A stretch of DNA of 12,713 bases from Clostridium sp. CAG:302 (lineage in GTDB: Bacteria; Bacillota_I; Bacilli_A; RF39; UBA660), in the NCBI GenBank assembly GCA_000431795.1, contig FR887369.1:22664-35376 (forward strand). Reading direction: 5' to 3'. Made by a program: the position numbers and the translations under genes. The notes beneath the pieces are model-generated. The model was not told the DNA's origin and did no database searches. It saw only the letters and a program-made list of their open reading frames with translations. Shown piece by piece: positions 1-8,180 of this stretch. Within the stretch, counting starts at the first letter, position 1. Each line of letters opens with the position of its first letter.

Positions 1-14
1 ACAAAATTACAATC

Positions 15-40
15 AAGGAGCTTAATGCTCTTTTTCTTTT
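15..40 (+). terminator. Intrinsic terminator of the gene left of the window
   Basis: A stem of about seven pairs (AAGGAGC with GCTCTTT, one G.T) closes a five-base loop and runs into a T tract at 31-40. It lies just upstream of a clear promoter, so it ends the preceding plus-strand transcript. By Bacillus gene order that gene would be cysS, but none of it is visible. Confidence 0.75.
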
Positions 41-47
41 TAACCAA

Positions 48-76
48 TTGACATAACCAAATAAATAATATATAAT
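48..76 (+). promoter_or_regulatory. Consensus sigma-A promoter of the mrnC operon
   Basis: TTGACA at 48-53 and TATAAT at 71-76 are both perfect consensus boxes with a 17-bp spacer. Transcription should start near 83, giving a leader of about 15 nt before the mrnC start. No regulatory structure fits in that leader, so strong constitutive expression is the simplest reading. Confidence 0.85.
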
Positions 77-97
77 AACAACAGAATTGAGGTTATT

Positions 98-469
98 ATG
101 AATACAAAATTAATTAACATCCAAGTACTTGCCTTACTTGGAGATGCCATCTATTCCCTTTATATAAGAGAAAAGTTAATAGAGGTAGGATATAATGATA
201 TAGAAAAAATCCAGAAGAAGCAAGTAGAGTATGTATCCGCTAAAGGAGAAGTAAAAGCATTAAACTATTTAATAGATAATAATCTATTAACCAATGATGA
301 ATTAGACATAGTAAAAAGAGGAAGAAATTACAAAAATAATAGTCACCCTAAAAATACCGATATAATTACTTATAAATTATCCACGGGATTTGAATCATTA
401 CTTGGAGACCTATATCTAAATAATAATGAAAGACTATATGAAATACTAAATTTAATCGAGGTGAAATAA
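98..469 (+). CDS. mrnC: Mini-ribonuclease III (MrnC family)
   Basis: Encodes a 123-aa protein with a single RNase III catalytic domain and no double-stranded RNA-binding domain, the size and layout of Mini-III. In Bacillus this cytoplasmic dimeric enzyme trims the ends of 23S rRNA precursor. Visible family motifs are LLGDAIYSLYIRE near residues 13-25 with acidic Asp16, RGRN at 74-77, and TGFESLLGDLYL at 96-107 with Glu99 and Asp104, equivalent to the RNase III metal-binding residues. The start has GAGG at 89-92 five bases upstream. The stop overlaps the next gene's ATG by one base (TAATG), indicating translational coupling with rlmB. The family is clear; only the exact rRNA cleavage site is assumed from Bacillus. 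Confidence 0.93.
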   Translation: MNTKLINIQVLALLGDAIYSLYIREKLIEVGYNDIEKIQKKQVEYVSAKGEVKALNYLIDNNLLTNDELDIVKRGRNYKNNSHPKNTDIITYKLSTGFESLLGDLYLNNNERLYEILNLIEVK

Positions 470-1176
470 TGAAAATATATGGTAAAAATGTAGCCCTAGA
501 GGCTTTAAAAGAAAATAAAAAAATACATAAAATATACTTAAATAACAAATTTAAAGATGAAGAAATATTATCTTTAATAGAAAGAAAAAATATAAATACA
601 AAACTTCTTGACAATAGAGAATTAGATAAGATGTGTAAAGGATTACATCAAGGTATAATACTTGAAGTAGAGGATATTAAAACATATTCATTTGATGAAA
701 TAATACCAAATATTACTACAGAATATCCACTTATAGTAATATTAGATCATCTTGAAGATCCACATAATCTTGGAGCCATTGTTCGTTCTAGTGAAGCCTT
801 TGGTGTGGATGCCATAATAATTCCCAATGACCGCAGTGTTCAAATAACAAGTACCGTTGTTAAAACATCAGTAGGTACAATAGAAAAAGTAAAAATAGTA
901 AATGTTCCCAATATCAACAATGCTATAAGGAAATTAAAAGATCTAGGATATTGGATAGTAGGAACAGACATGGAAGGAACTAATTATACAGAAATAGATT
1001 ACAAAACAAAAATAGGATTAGTAATAGGAAATGAAGGAAAAGGTATAAGCAAGGTTACTGCAGATAACTGTGATTACATTGCTAAAATACCAATGAAAGG
1101 AACAGTAAATAGTCTTAATGCTTCCGTAGCATGTGGAATATTCTTATCAGAAATAAATAGATCTAGGGGGATTTAA
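469..1176 (+). CDS. rlmB: 23S rRNA 2'-O-ribose methyltransferase, RlmB/TrmH family (SPOUT)
   Basis: A 235-aa SPOUT methyltransferase that should transfer methyl from SAM to the 2'-OH of a guanosine in 23S rRNA (G2251 in E. coli numbering, peptidyltransferase P loop). The N-terminal substrate-binding domain (1-75) ends with the family motif HQG at 60-62. The knotted catalytic domain has motif 1 (DHLEDPHNLGAIVRS, 93-107, with Asn100 and Arg106), motif 2 (VIGNEGKG, 185-192) and motif 3 (IPMKGTVNSLNASVA, 207-221). The length is typical. GAGGTG at 458-463 is its ribosome-binding site and it overlaps mrnC by one base. TrmH-type tRNA methyltransferases share these motifs, but the N-terminal domain and the gene order favour RlmB. 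Confidence 0.93.
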   Translation: MKIYGKNVALEALKENKKIHKIYLNNKFKDEEILSLIERKNINTKLLDNRELDKMCKGLHQGIILEVEDIKTYSFDEIIPNITTEYPLIVILDHLEDPHNLGAIVRSSEAFGVDAIIIPNDRSVQITSTVVKTSVGTIEKVKIVNVPNINNAIRKLKDLGYWIVGTDMEGTNYTEIDYKTKIGLVIGNEGKGISKVTADNCDYIAKIPMKGTVNSLNASVACGIFLSEINRSRGI

Positions 1177-1177
1177 T

Positions 1178-1744
1178 ATGTATAATGATTATGAACTATT
1201 ATATTTAGCACAAGAAAATAATGAAGATGCGGTAAATGAATTAAGAAAAAAGTATAATAGTCTATTGTATGCTAAAGCACTATCTTATAGTAGAAGTTCA
1301 CATATAGACATAAAAGAATTATTAAATGAAACTGAACTAGCTTTTTATAAAGCCATAGATAATTACATAGATAAAAATACTTTTAATACTTATTTAAATA
1401 AAGTAATAGATAATAATCTAACTAATTACATAGCAAAACATAATGTTACTAAAAACAAAATATTAAATGAATCAATATCATATGAAAATAATAATGAAAG
1501 AATATTAGAACTAGAAAGTAATAAATATAATCCTGAAGTAAATTTATTTAATGATTATGACTATTCAAGTTTAAGAAATAAGATAATAGAAGTTTTAACT
1601 TGGGAAGAAGAATTAATATTCACTTTAAAAGAACAGAATTATACAGTACTAGAAATATCAGAAATAACAGGTAATAAATTAAGAACAGTATATAATATAA
1701 TAAAGAGAATACAAGATAAAACTATCAAATTAATGTCAAATTAA
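1178..1744 (+). CDS. Sigma-70 family RNA polymerase sigma factor, SigH-like
   Basis: A 188-aa two-domain sigma factor. Residues 5-85 (YELLYLAQENNEDAVNELRK... onward) match sigma region 2, which binds core polymerase and the -10 box. Residues 135-188 are region 4, with a helix-turn-helix around 155-180 (SEITGNKLRTVYNIIKRIQ) for the -35 box. The ATG is one base after the rlmB stop and has a strong GGGGG ribosome-binding site at 1166-1170. In Bacillus sigH closes the same gene cluster, so this is the positional counterpart of the alternative sigma factor SigH. The sequence is divergent and the intervening yacP is missing, so sporulation or competence roles cannot be assumed. The targets are unknown. 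Confidence 0.82.
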   Translation: MYNDYELLYLAQENNEDAVNELRKKYNSLLYAKALSYSRSSHIDIKELLNETELAFYKAIDNYIDKNTFNTYLNKVIDNNLTNYIAKHNVTKNKILNESISYENNNERILELESNKYNPEVNLFNDYDYSSLRNKIIEVLTWEEELIFTLKEQNYTVLEISEITGNKLRTVYNIIKRIQDKTIKLMSN

Positions 1745-1750
1745 TTATCA

Positions 1751-1776
1751 AGGTAAAAAAAATATTTACTTTTTAC
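1751..1776 (+). terminator. Weak candidate terminator after the sigma gene
   Basis: AGGTAAA and TTTACTT can form a seven-pair stem (one G.T) with a seven-base A-rich loop, followed by TTTTA. The stem has only one strong G-C pair, so termination would be partial and readthrough into the next gene is possible. Confidence 0.4.
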
Positions 1777-1793
1777 AAAAATTACTATATACT
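1765..1793 (+). promoter_or_regulatory. Possible promoter for the 172-aa protein gene
   Basis: TTTACT at 1765-1770 and TATACT at 1788-1793 are 17 bp apart. The start point would be near 1800, leaving a leader of under 20 nt that holds the ribosome-binding site AAAGGAGG (1803-1810). The -35 box lies inside the candidate terminator stem, so the two calls compete. Confidence 0.4.
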
Positions 1794-1816
1794 ATACTTG
1801 ACAAAGGAGGAGTACT

Positions 1817-2335
1817 ATGGAAAATAGAGACATAAATGACACATTAAGCGACCAACAGAGAATTTATTTAATAGGAAAAATACTAAGTTCAAAAGGACTA
1901 TCAGGTGTATTAGAAGCAGTAGATGCAATAAAAGATGGACTTGATGTAGAAATACCAGGATTAGAACGCAAACTATCCGAAGGTGAAAAAATAAATCAAA
2001 TTAATTATAAAAAGCAAAGTGAACCTAAAGATATCATAGAAGCTCCTGTTAAAGAACCGGTAATAGAGCCAGTTATCAATTCTTCCATTACTACTCCAAA
2101 AGAAGCTAGTATTTATAGAGATGAAGCTAAAGCTCTTGTAGAGCAAGATAGATTAGACCATCCAGTAATAGAAAATCAAGAAACTATAAGTGCAGCGGAC
2201 CCAATAGTACCACAAGCGGATGAAATTTGCGAGAAGGTAGCCCCTCTAGAGGAGCATCCTAAAGTACTAGAAAGAGTAAAAAATAATCCTTGGTCTGGCA
2301 TTGAAACAGTCTCACCAGGACAGTTAAAACTATAA
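1817..2335 (+). CDS. Hypothetical protein, 172 aa, with a Pro/Glu-rich middle
   Basis: I do not recognise this protein. Residues 10-60 look helical (SDQQRIYLIGKILSSKGLSG, then an acidic stretch). Residues 65-100 are a disordered-looking linker rich in Pro, Glu, Val and Ile with repeated P-V-I/K-E-P steps. Residues 100-172 are acidic and end in a short tail, NNPWSGIETVSPGQLKL, whose Trp and Gly suggest a small contact motif. There is no signal peptide or membrane helix, so a cytoplasmic protein is expected. The start is set by a perfect ribosome-binding site (AAAGGAGG) six bases upstream, which implies good expression. A terminator follows immediately, so it is probably a single-gene unit. Confidence 0.8.
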   Translation: MENRDINDTLSDQQRIYLIGKILSSKGLSGVLEAVDAIKDGLDVEIPGLERKLSEGEKINQINYKKQSEPKDIIEAPVKEPVIEPVINSSITTPKEASIYRDEAKALVEQDRLDHPVIENQETISAADPIVPQADEICEKVAPLEEHPKVLERVKNNPWSGIETVSPGQLKL

Positions 2336-2342
2336 TAAATAT

Positions 2343-2368
2343 AAATGCTTTAATTAGCATTTTTTTCT
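2343..2368 (+). terminator. Intrinsic terminator after the 172-aa protein gene
   Basis: AAATGCT pairs with AGCATTT around a six-base loop and is followed by a T tract (2361-2366). It begins eight bases after the stop codon and separates this gene from uvrA. Confidence 0.8.
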
Positions 2369-2370
2369 TG

Positions 2371-2399
2371 TTTATAAAATTAAAAAATTGTGATATAAT
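2371..2399 (+). promoter_or_regulatory. Extended -10 promoter of uvrA
   Basis: TATAAT at 2394-2399 is preceded by TGA, giving the extended -10 form TGATATAAT. A weak -35 candidate, TTTATA, sits 17 bp upstream. No SOS-type LexA/DinR box is apparent between here and the start codon. Confidence 0.65.
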
Positions 2400-2420
2400 A
2401 CCAAAGAAGAGGCGATGTAT

Positions 2421-5231
<2,811 letters not shown>

Positions 5232-5246
5232 TTATATTTATATATA

Positions 5247-5280
5247 CCACATTAACCTTAAAAGTTTAATGTGGCTTTTT
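5247..5280 (+). terminator. Strong intrinsic terminator of uvrA
   Basis: CCACATTAA pairs perfectly with TTAATGTGG (nine pairs), followed by CTTTTT. The T tract at 5276-5280 also serves as the 5' strand of the next hairpin, so terminator and repeat element are physically fused. Confidence 0.88.
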
Positions 5281-5331
5281 GAAGCCTAAGGTCTTCAAAA
5301 AAGTATTTTAAAGCCTGTAGTCTTTAAAATA
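5276..5331 (+). repeat. Tandem conserved-loop hairpin pair downstream of uvrA
   Basis: Hairpin A: nine-pair stem TTTTTGAAG/CTTCAAAAA (5276-5301) with loop CCTAAGGT (5285-5292). Hairpin B: ten-pair stem TATTTTAAAG/CTTTAAAATA (5304-5331) with loop CCTGTAGT (5314-5321). The gap between them is two bases and the loops start 29 nt apart. The 3' strands are A-rich, so these are not ordinary terminators in this direction. The same loops recur at three other sites in the window with unrelated stems. Confidence 0.85.
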
Positions 5332-5370
5332 AAAAGTTTAATAATGAATGTTATAGGAGAAAAAAGTATA

Positions 5371-5458
5371 AGTTAAAGACAAAAAAGTCAAAAAAAGAAC
5401 TGGTGACAAAAAGTCACCAGTTAAAGACAAAAAAAATAGGAAAAAGAACTAGTCACAA
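5371..5458. repeat. A-rich direct repeat, two units about 48 bp apart
   Basis: A unit of about 40 bp beginning AGTTAAAGACAAAAAA at 5371 recurs at 5419. Both copies continue into AAAAAGAACT(G/A)GT(G/C)ACAA, with a one-base indel between copies. It looks like a local duplication. Confidence 0.6.
5380..5422 (-). terminator. Intrinsic terminator on the minus strand
   Basis: AACTGGTGAC and GTCACCAGTT (5398-5407 with 5413-5422) form a perfect ten-pair stem around a five-base loop. Read on the minus strand it is followed by CTTTTTTTGACTTTTTT, a good U tract. On the plus strand the flank is A-rich, so termination works only for leftward transcripts, most likely from the HerA-type gene. Confidence 0.7.
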
Positions 5459-5531
5459 TTTGTGATTATTTGAAGTTTAGAAAAATAGATAATAACCCAA
5501 AGAATTATTATACTACAACAATAAAGATAAT

Positions 5532-5586
5532 CAAATTGGAGACTACAGGCTCCAATTTGCCTCAAGAAGACCCTAGGCTTCTGAGG
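5532..5586 (-). repeat. Tandem conserved-loop hairpin pair downstream of the HerA-type gene
   Basis: Read on minus, the first hairpin (5586-5560) has loop CCTAGGGT and a nine-pair stem with one bulged base. The second (5559-5532) has loop CCTGTAGT and a perfect ten-pair stem CAAATTGGAG/CTCCAATTTG. They abut with no gap and the loops are 28 nt apart. The order (CCTARGGT then CCTGTAGT, relative to the gene) is the same as after uvrA although the strand is reversed. Confidence 0.85.
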
Positions 5587-5589
5587 AAA

Positions 5590-5633
5590 TAAATAAAATA
5601 AAAGATAATTCTGCATATTTAGAATTATCTTTT
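5590..5633 (-). terminator. Hairpin terminator immediately after the HerA-type gene
   Basis: AAAGATAATTCT (5601-5612) pairs perfectly with AGAATTATCTTT (5621-5632) around an eight-base loop. On minus it is followed by TATTTTATTTATTT, a broken U tract. On plus it is followed by TTATATATA. Leaky or two-way termination is plausible, because the conserved hairpin pair and a better terminator lie further on. Confidence 0.6.
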
Positions 5634-5641
5634 TATATATA

Positions 5642-7405
5642 TTAATTATTATTAAGATACCAAGTCTTATTAATATCACAGCTTTGACTAAGAGGTTCAG
5701 GATTAGGTTTATCAAGAATAGCAATCGTAGGAAGTTTAAAAGCTGTCCCAAACATAATACAAGTACCAGGATGTAGTGTCTTAATCTTATTAGTTAAAGT
5801 AACATCAGCACTAGAAATAATATCTTTAATAAACTGCAAATCTCTAGGATGAAACATCTTAAATACTAAGAAATTACTACACTGTGATATCGTAGTTTCT
5901 GATAGTTCAGAAGGTCTTTGTGAAACAATTCCAAGTAGTAAACCATACTTTCTACCTTCTTTAGTAATTCTTTCAAATATATTATAACCAAGTATACTAA
6001 CATCACTATCATTCTGTACATATCTATGAGCCTCTTCAAGTACAATATGAAATGGCATCGTAGCTCTTTGATTTAAAGATACAATATAATCAAACAAAAG
6101 CTTAGAATAAATCTTAACTAAGTTCTTAGCAAATCTATCATCAACATAATTAATATTAAAGTTAACAATTTGTGCCTTTCTACCATTATTACAAGTGAGA
6201 AGCAAATTAATATATCCCTCTCTATTAATATAACCATTATAATCAAAATATCTAGAATAATCACTATTCATAAGATTATTAAATCTAACTTTAAGAGCAT
6301 TACCAAGTTCAAAGGCAGTATCACTATTAAGAGCTCCCTCAGATATAAGAGCAAACTCTAAAGCCGTACTAAAGTCTTTCATAGAATACATAAATTCACC
6401 ATTAGGTAAAGAAAGTTCAAAGTTATCTAGACATAAACTCTCTAAATACTCAATAACAAGTTCAACATCTGCAAATTCTCCACCTTGTTCTACAAATAAA
6501 CATTGTCTTATAGTTCTAGCCCATCCACCTTTTTCGAGTTTAACCTCAAGATTCAAATTACTAGTACTAAACTTAGTAAGAATAGATACAACTTTATTTC
6601 TTATCATACTAGGAGCCTTACCAGAAAACAATACATCAAGTAAACATCTAGCAATAATATCATTCTTCTGATTAATAACTTCATTTTCTTCTCTAGAAAA
6701 ATAACTAACTAACTTCAAAGCCTTTTCTACTATTGGAATCTGTTCTTTAGAAGTAACACCCATAAGTAAACATAAATCATCTACTCCTAAAAGCCAAAAA
6801 GGATAAGTAAGTATTTCAAACTCCGTACTATTTAAATCAGTAGTATATACCTTATAATTAATATTTTCATTAACTTCATGTATTCTCGAGAAGGCTCTTT
6901 GATATTCACCATAAGCATCAAATAAGAAAATATTAGAATAAAATGGAAGCGTCTTACACTGATAGAAGATTCCTTGTAGTATCTTAGCAACCGAATAAGA
7001 TTTACCACTACCAGAATTACCTAGTATAGCAAAATGATTAGAAAAGAAATTACCAACATCAAGTTTAATATCATAATCAGGATATATATAAGATTTACCA
7101 AGTTTTATAGTATTAGTAGCATCACTATTTAGAACAATATCCAAAGTAGCATTATCAATCAAATAACATATAGCCTTAAAGGAAGGCTTAGAAATATCTC
7201 CATATAAAAATTTACCATCTTTAATTTCACCAACCAAAATAGCCTGCATAATCCCATTACCAATCGCAGTAACTTCTCCAATACTAGTAATATTTTCATC
7301 TTTAAAAGTAACATTCTTACCTATTAAACCATCAAAATCATAGACATTAACTTCTAATTTAACAGATACAACATTTTCATTAATAGCAATAATCTTCCCT
7401 AACAT
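5642..7405 (-). CDS. HerA/DUF87-family ATPase with N-terminal HAS barrel
   Basis: A 587-aa FtsK/HerA superfamily ATPase, probably a hexameric DNA-translocating motor in the cytoplasm. Residues 1-90 resemble the HAS-barrel domain. Walker A is GNSGSGKS at 129-136, the HerA motif FDAYGEY is at 162-168, Walker B is VLEEAHRY at 455-462 with the catalytic Glu pair 457/458, and VSQRP at 494-498 matches the sensor/arginine region. Start ATG at 7405 has AGGAG eight bases upstream. In archaea HerA works with nuclease NurA in end resection, and bacterial relatives often pair with a nuclease or Sir2 effector in phage defence. No such partner is adjacent here. It is divergent from the zinc-ribbon gene. 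The family is firm; the process it serves is unknown. Confidence 0.87.
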   Translation of the reverse strand: MLGKIIAINENVVSVKLEVNVYDFDGLIGKNVTFKDENITSIGEVTAIGNGIMQAILVGEIKDGKFLYGDISKPSFKAICYLIDNATLDIVLNSDATNTIKLGKSYIYPDYDIKLDVGNFFSNHFAILGNSGSGKSYSVAKILQGIFYQCKTLPFYSNIFLFDAYGEYQRAFSRIHEVNENINYKVYTTDLNSTEFEILTYPFWLLGVDDLCLLMGVTSKEQIPIVEKALKLVSYFSREENEVINQKNDIIARCLLDVLFSGKAPSMIRNKVVSILTKFSTSNLNLEVKLEKGGWARTIRQCLFVEQGGEFADVELVIEYLESLCLDNFELSLPNGEFMYSMKDFSTALEFALISEGALNSDTAFELGNALKVRFNNLMNSDYSRYFDYNGYINREGYINLLLTCNNGRKAQIVNFNINYVDDRFAKNLVKIYSKLLFDYIVSLNQRATMPFHIVLEEAHRYVQNDSDVSILGYNIFERITKEGRKYGLLLGIVSQRPSELSETTISQCSNFLVFKMFHPRDLQFIKDIISSADVTLTNKIKTLHPGTCIMFGTAFKLPTIAILDKPNPEPLSQSCDINKTWYLNNN

Positions 7406-7425
7406 ATTCTTCTTCTCCTAGTATA

Positions 7426-7434
7426 ATTTTATCA
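7426..7434 (-). promoter_or_regulatory. Extended -10 promoter of the HerA-type gene
   Basis: On the minus strand TGATAAAAT (7434 to 7426) is an extended -10 box with no good -35. The start would be near 7419, giving a very short leader ending in AGGAG. The 14-mer reading ATTTTATCACATAA on plus (7426-7439) recurs at the DUF3800 promoter. Confidence 0.5.
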
Positions 7435-7452
7435 CATAAGTACAAAAAAGTA

Positions 7453-7458
7453 TATAAT
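7453..7458 (+). promoter_or_regulatory. -10 box of the zinc-ribbon protein gene
   Basis: TATAAT at 7453-7458 lies 60 bp before the start codon. The -35 region at 17 bp spacing is poor and overlaps the divergent HerA-type promoter, so the two units may compete or be co-regulated. Confidence 0.45.
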
Positions 7459-7473
7459 AAAATTGCAAAAAAA

Positions 7474-7499
7474 ACATACTTATGTTAATATAAGTATGT
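7474..7499 (+). promoter_or_regulatory. Perfect inverted repeat in the zinc-ribbon gene leader
   Basis: ACATACTTAT and ATAAGTATGT form a ten-pair stem around GTTAAT. It ends five bases before the ribosome-binding site AGGAAG (7504-7509). No U tract follows, so it is a leader hairpin or an operator rather than a terminator. The complement of its ACTTATGT segment occurs at 7434-7441 beside the divergent promoter. Confidence 0.55.
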
Positions 7500-7517
7500 A
7501 GATAGGAAGTGTTTAAT

Positions 7518-7892
7518 ATGATATGTTTAAATTGTGGATGTAAATTAGATTTAGAAGCCAAATTCTGTCCTCATTGTGGTAAAGAAACTCCATTAAATAA
7601 TGAAAATAATATTGGAAAGATAACTATAGTAAGAGAAAAGAAAATGTTAGGTTTTGCTATACCATTTGATGTATATATAGATGATACTAAGCTAGGTACA
7701 TTATCTAATAATTCATCATTAACTACCCGTAGTACTTTAAGTATGCATGAAATAAAACTAGTAAGTACTGAAAAAGATGTAATTGAAAATATTGAGTTAT
7801 CTGAAGATAAAAAAGAAGTAACAATAACTATAATACCAAAGATGGGTTTAATATCCGCTAAACCATATATAAAAGAAATAAAATATAATTAA
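7518..7892 (+). CDS. Zinc-ribbon protein with a C-terminal beta domain, 124 aa
   Basis: The N-terminus MICLNCGCKLDLEAKFCPHC carries a CxxC-x10-CxxC zinc ribbon (C3, C6, C17, C20). After a short linker, residues 34-124 alternate hydrophobic and polar residues (GKITIVREKKMLGFAIPFDV, then YIDDTKLGTLSNNSS), like the PEGA-type or related small beta domains often fused to zinc ribbons in Firmicutes. There is no membrane helix, so it is probably cytoplasmic. An in-frame GTG at 7509 falls within the ribosome-binding site AGGAAG, whereas ATG 7518 has good spacing and begins at the zinc ribbon, so I use 7518. Function is unknown. It is divergent from the HerA-type gene and is followed by conserved-loop hairpins. 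Confidence 0.82.
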   Translation: MICLNCGCKLDLEAKFCPHCGKETPLNNENNIGKITIVREKKMLGFAIPFDVYIDDTKLGTLSNNSSLTTRSTLSMHEIKLVSTEKDVIENIELSEDKKEVTITIIPKMGLISAKPYIKEIKYN

Positions 7893-7903
7893 TTAATATT
7901 ATT

Positions 7904-7984
7904 ACTCTAAGCCTGTAGTCTCAGAGTGTTATTTTTAGCCTGTAGTCTAAAAATAAAATCTATCATATATAAGCCAGTCATATA
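7904..7984 (+). repeat. Conserved-loop hairpin pair plus a degenerate third copy
   Basis: Hairpin one (7904-7927) has an eight-position stem with one A.C mismatch and loop CCTGTAGT. Hairpin two (7929-7956) has a perfect ten-pair stem TTATTTTTAG/CTAAAAATAA and loop CCTGTAGT. The loops start 27 nt apart. A third hairpin at 7966-7984 (stem TATAT/ATATA) has AAGCCAGTC as loop, which equals the canonical AGCC-TGT-AGTC with TGT deleted. Unlike the other sites, both full loops are the CCTGTAGT type. Confidence 0.8.
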
Positions 7985-8069
7985 TACCTAAATAATAAAA
8001 AATATAAATATTTAATAGTATTTTATTTGTTTTAATACATAAAAAAACATTTACACAAGTATAATAATA

Positions 8070-8098
8070 TTGACAATTATCATTAAAAATGATATCAT
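8070..8098 (+). promoter_or_regulatory. Promoter of the small RNA, embedded in a dyad
   Basis: TTGACA (8070-8075) and TATCAT (8093-8098) are 17 bp apart. The start point is predicted at 8105-8107, where the RNA's outer stem begins. The promoter lies inside an inverted repeat (8072-8102): GACAAT and TATCATT pair with AATGATA and ATTGTC, with a two-base bulge. This could be a repressor operator. Confidence 0.65.
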
Positions 8099-8106
8099 TG
8101 TCATAT

Positions 8107-8180
8107 AAGAACTCTGTTCAATCCGAAGCTTTACGTTTATCACGTAAAAGGTTTATGTAGGAAGAATGGAGTTTTTATTT
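8107..8180 (+). ncRNA. Candidate ~70-nt structured RNA convergent with DUF3800
   Basis: An outer stem of ten to thirteen pairs (8107-8119 with 8164-8176) encloses a TCC/GGA helix (8122-8124 with 8160-8162) and a hairpin CTTTACG/CGTAAA-A-G (8129-8135 with 8143-8150) with loop TTTATCA. The outer 3' strand runs into TTTTTATTTT, an intrinsic terminator. The outer stem has U.G at 8115/8168 and G.U at 8116/8167. On the minus strand these would be C.A and A.C mismatches, so the plus strand is the functional RNA. A promoter sits immediately upstream and there is no open reading frame. Structured RNA families called DUF3800 motifs have been reported beside DUF3800 genes; I cannot tell whether this belongs to one. 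Confidence 0.65.

Larger units (their letters stand above)
5232..5641. other. 410-bp gene-free gap between convergent uvrA and herA-like genes
   Basis: No credible protein gene lies here on either strand. It holds, in order, the uvrA terminator, a plus-oriented hairpin pair, an A-rich direct repeat containing a minus-strand terminator-like hairpin, a minus-oriented hairpin pair and a hairpin just after the minus-strand gene. The stretch 5459-5530 shows nothing beyond a short TCACA...TGTGA palindrome. Confidence 0.7.

Noticed and set aside
5276..5331. CRISPR array or simple copied repeat
   Set aside because: Only the loop core is shared and the stems differ; there are no spacer-repeat units and no cas genes.
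5276..5331. Hairpins as ordinary rho-independent terminators
   Set aside because: Their downstream flanks are A-rich on the sense strand, and separate canonical terminators exist nearby.
5449..5751. Minus-strand 100-codon open frame over the intergenic gap and the 3' end of the HerA-type gene
   Set aside because: It runs through the hairpins, has low-complexity Ile/Leu composition, overlaps the real gene in another frame and lacks a ribosome-binding site.
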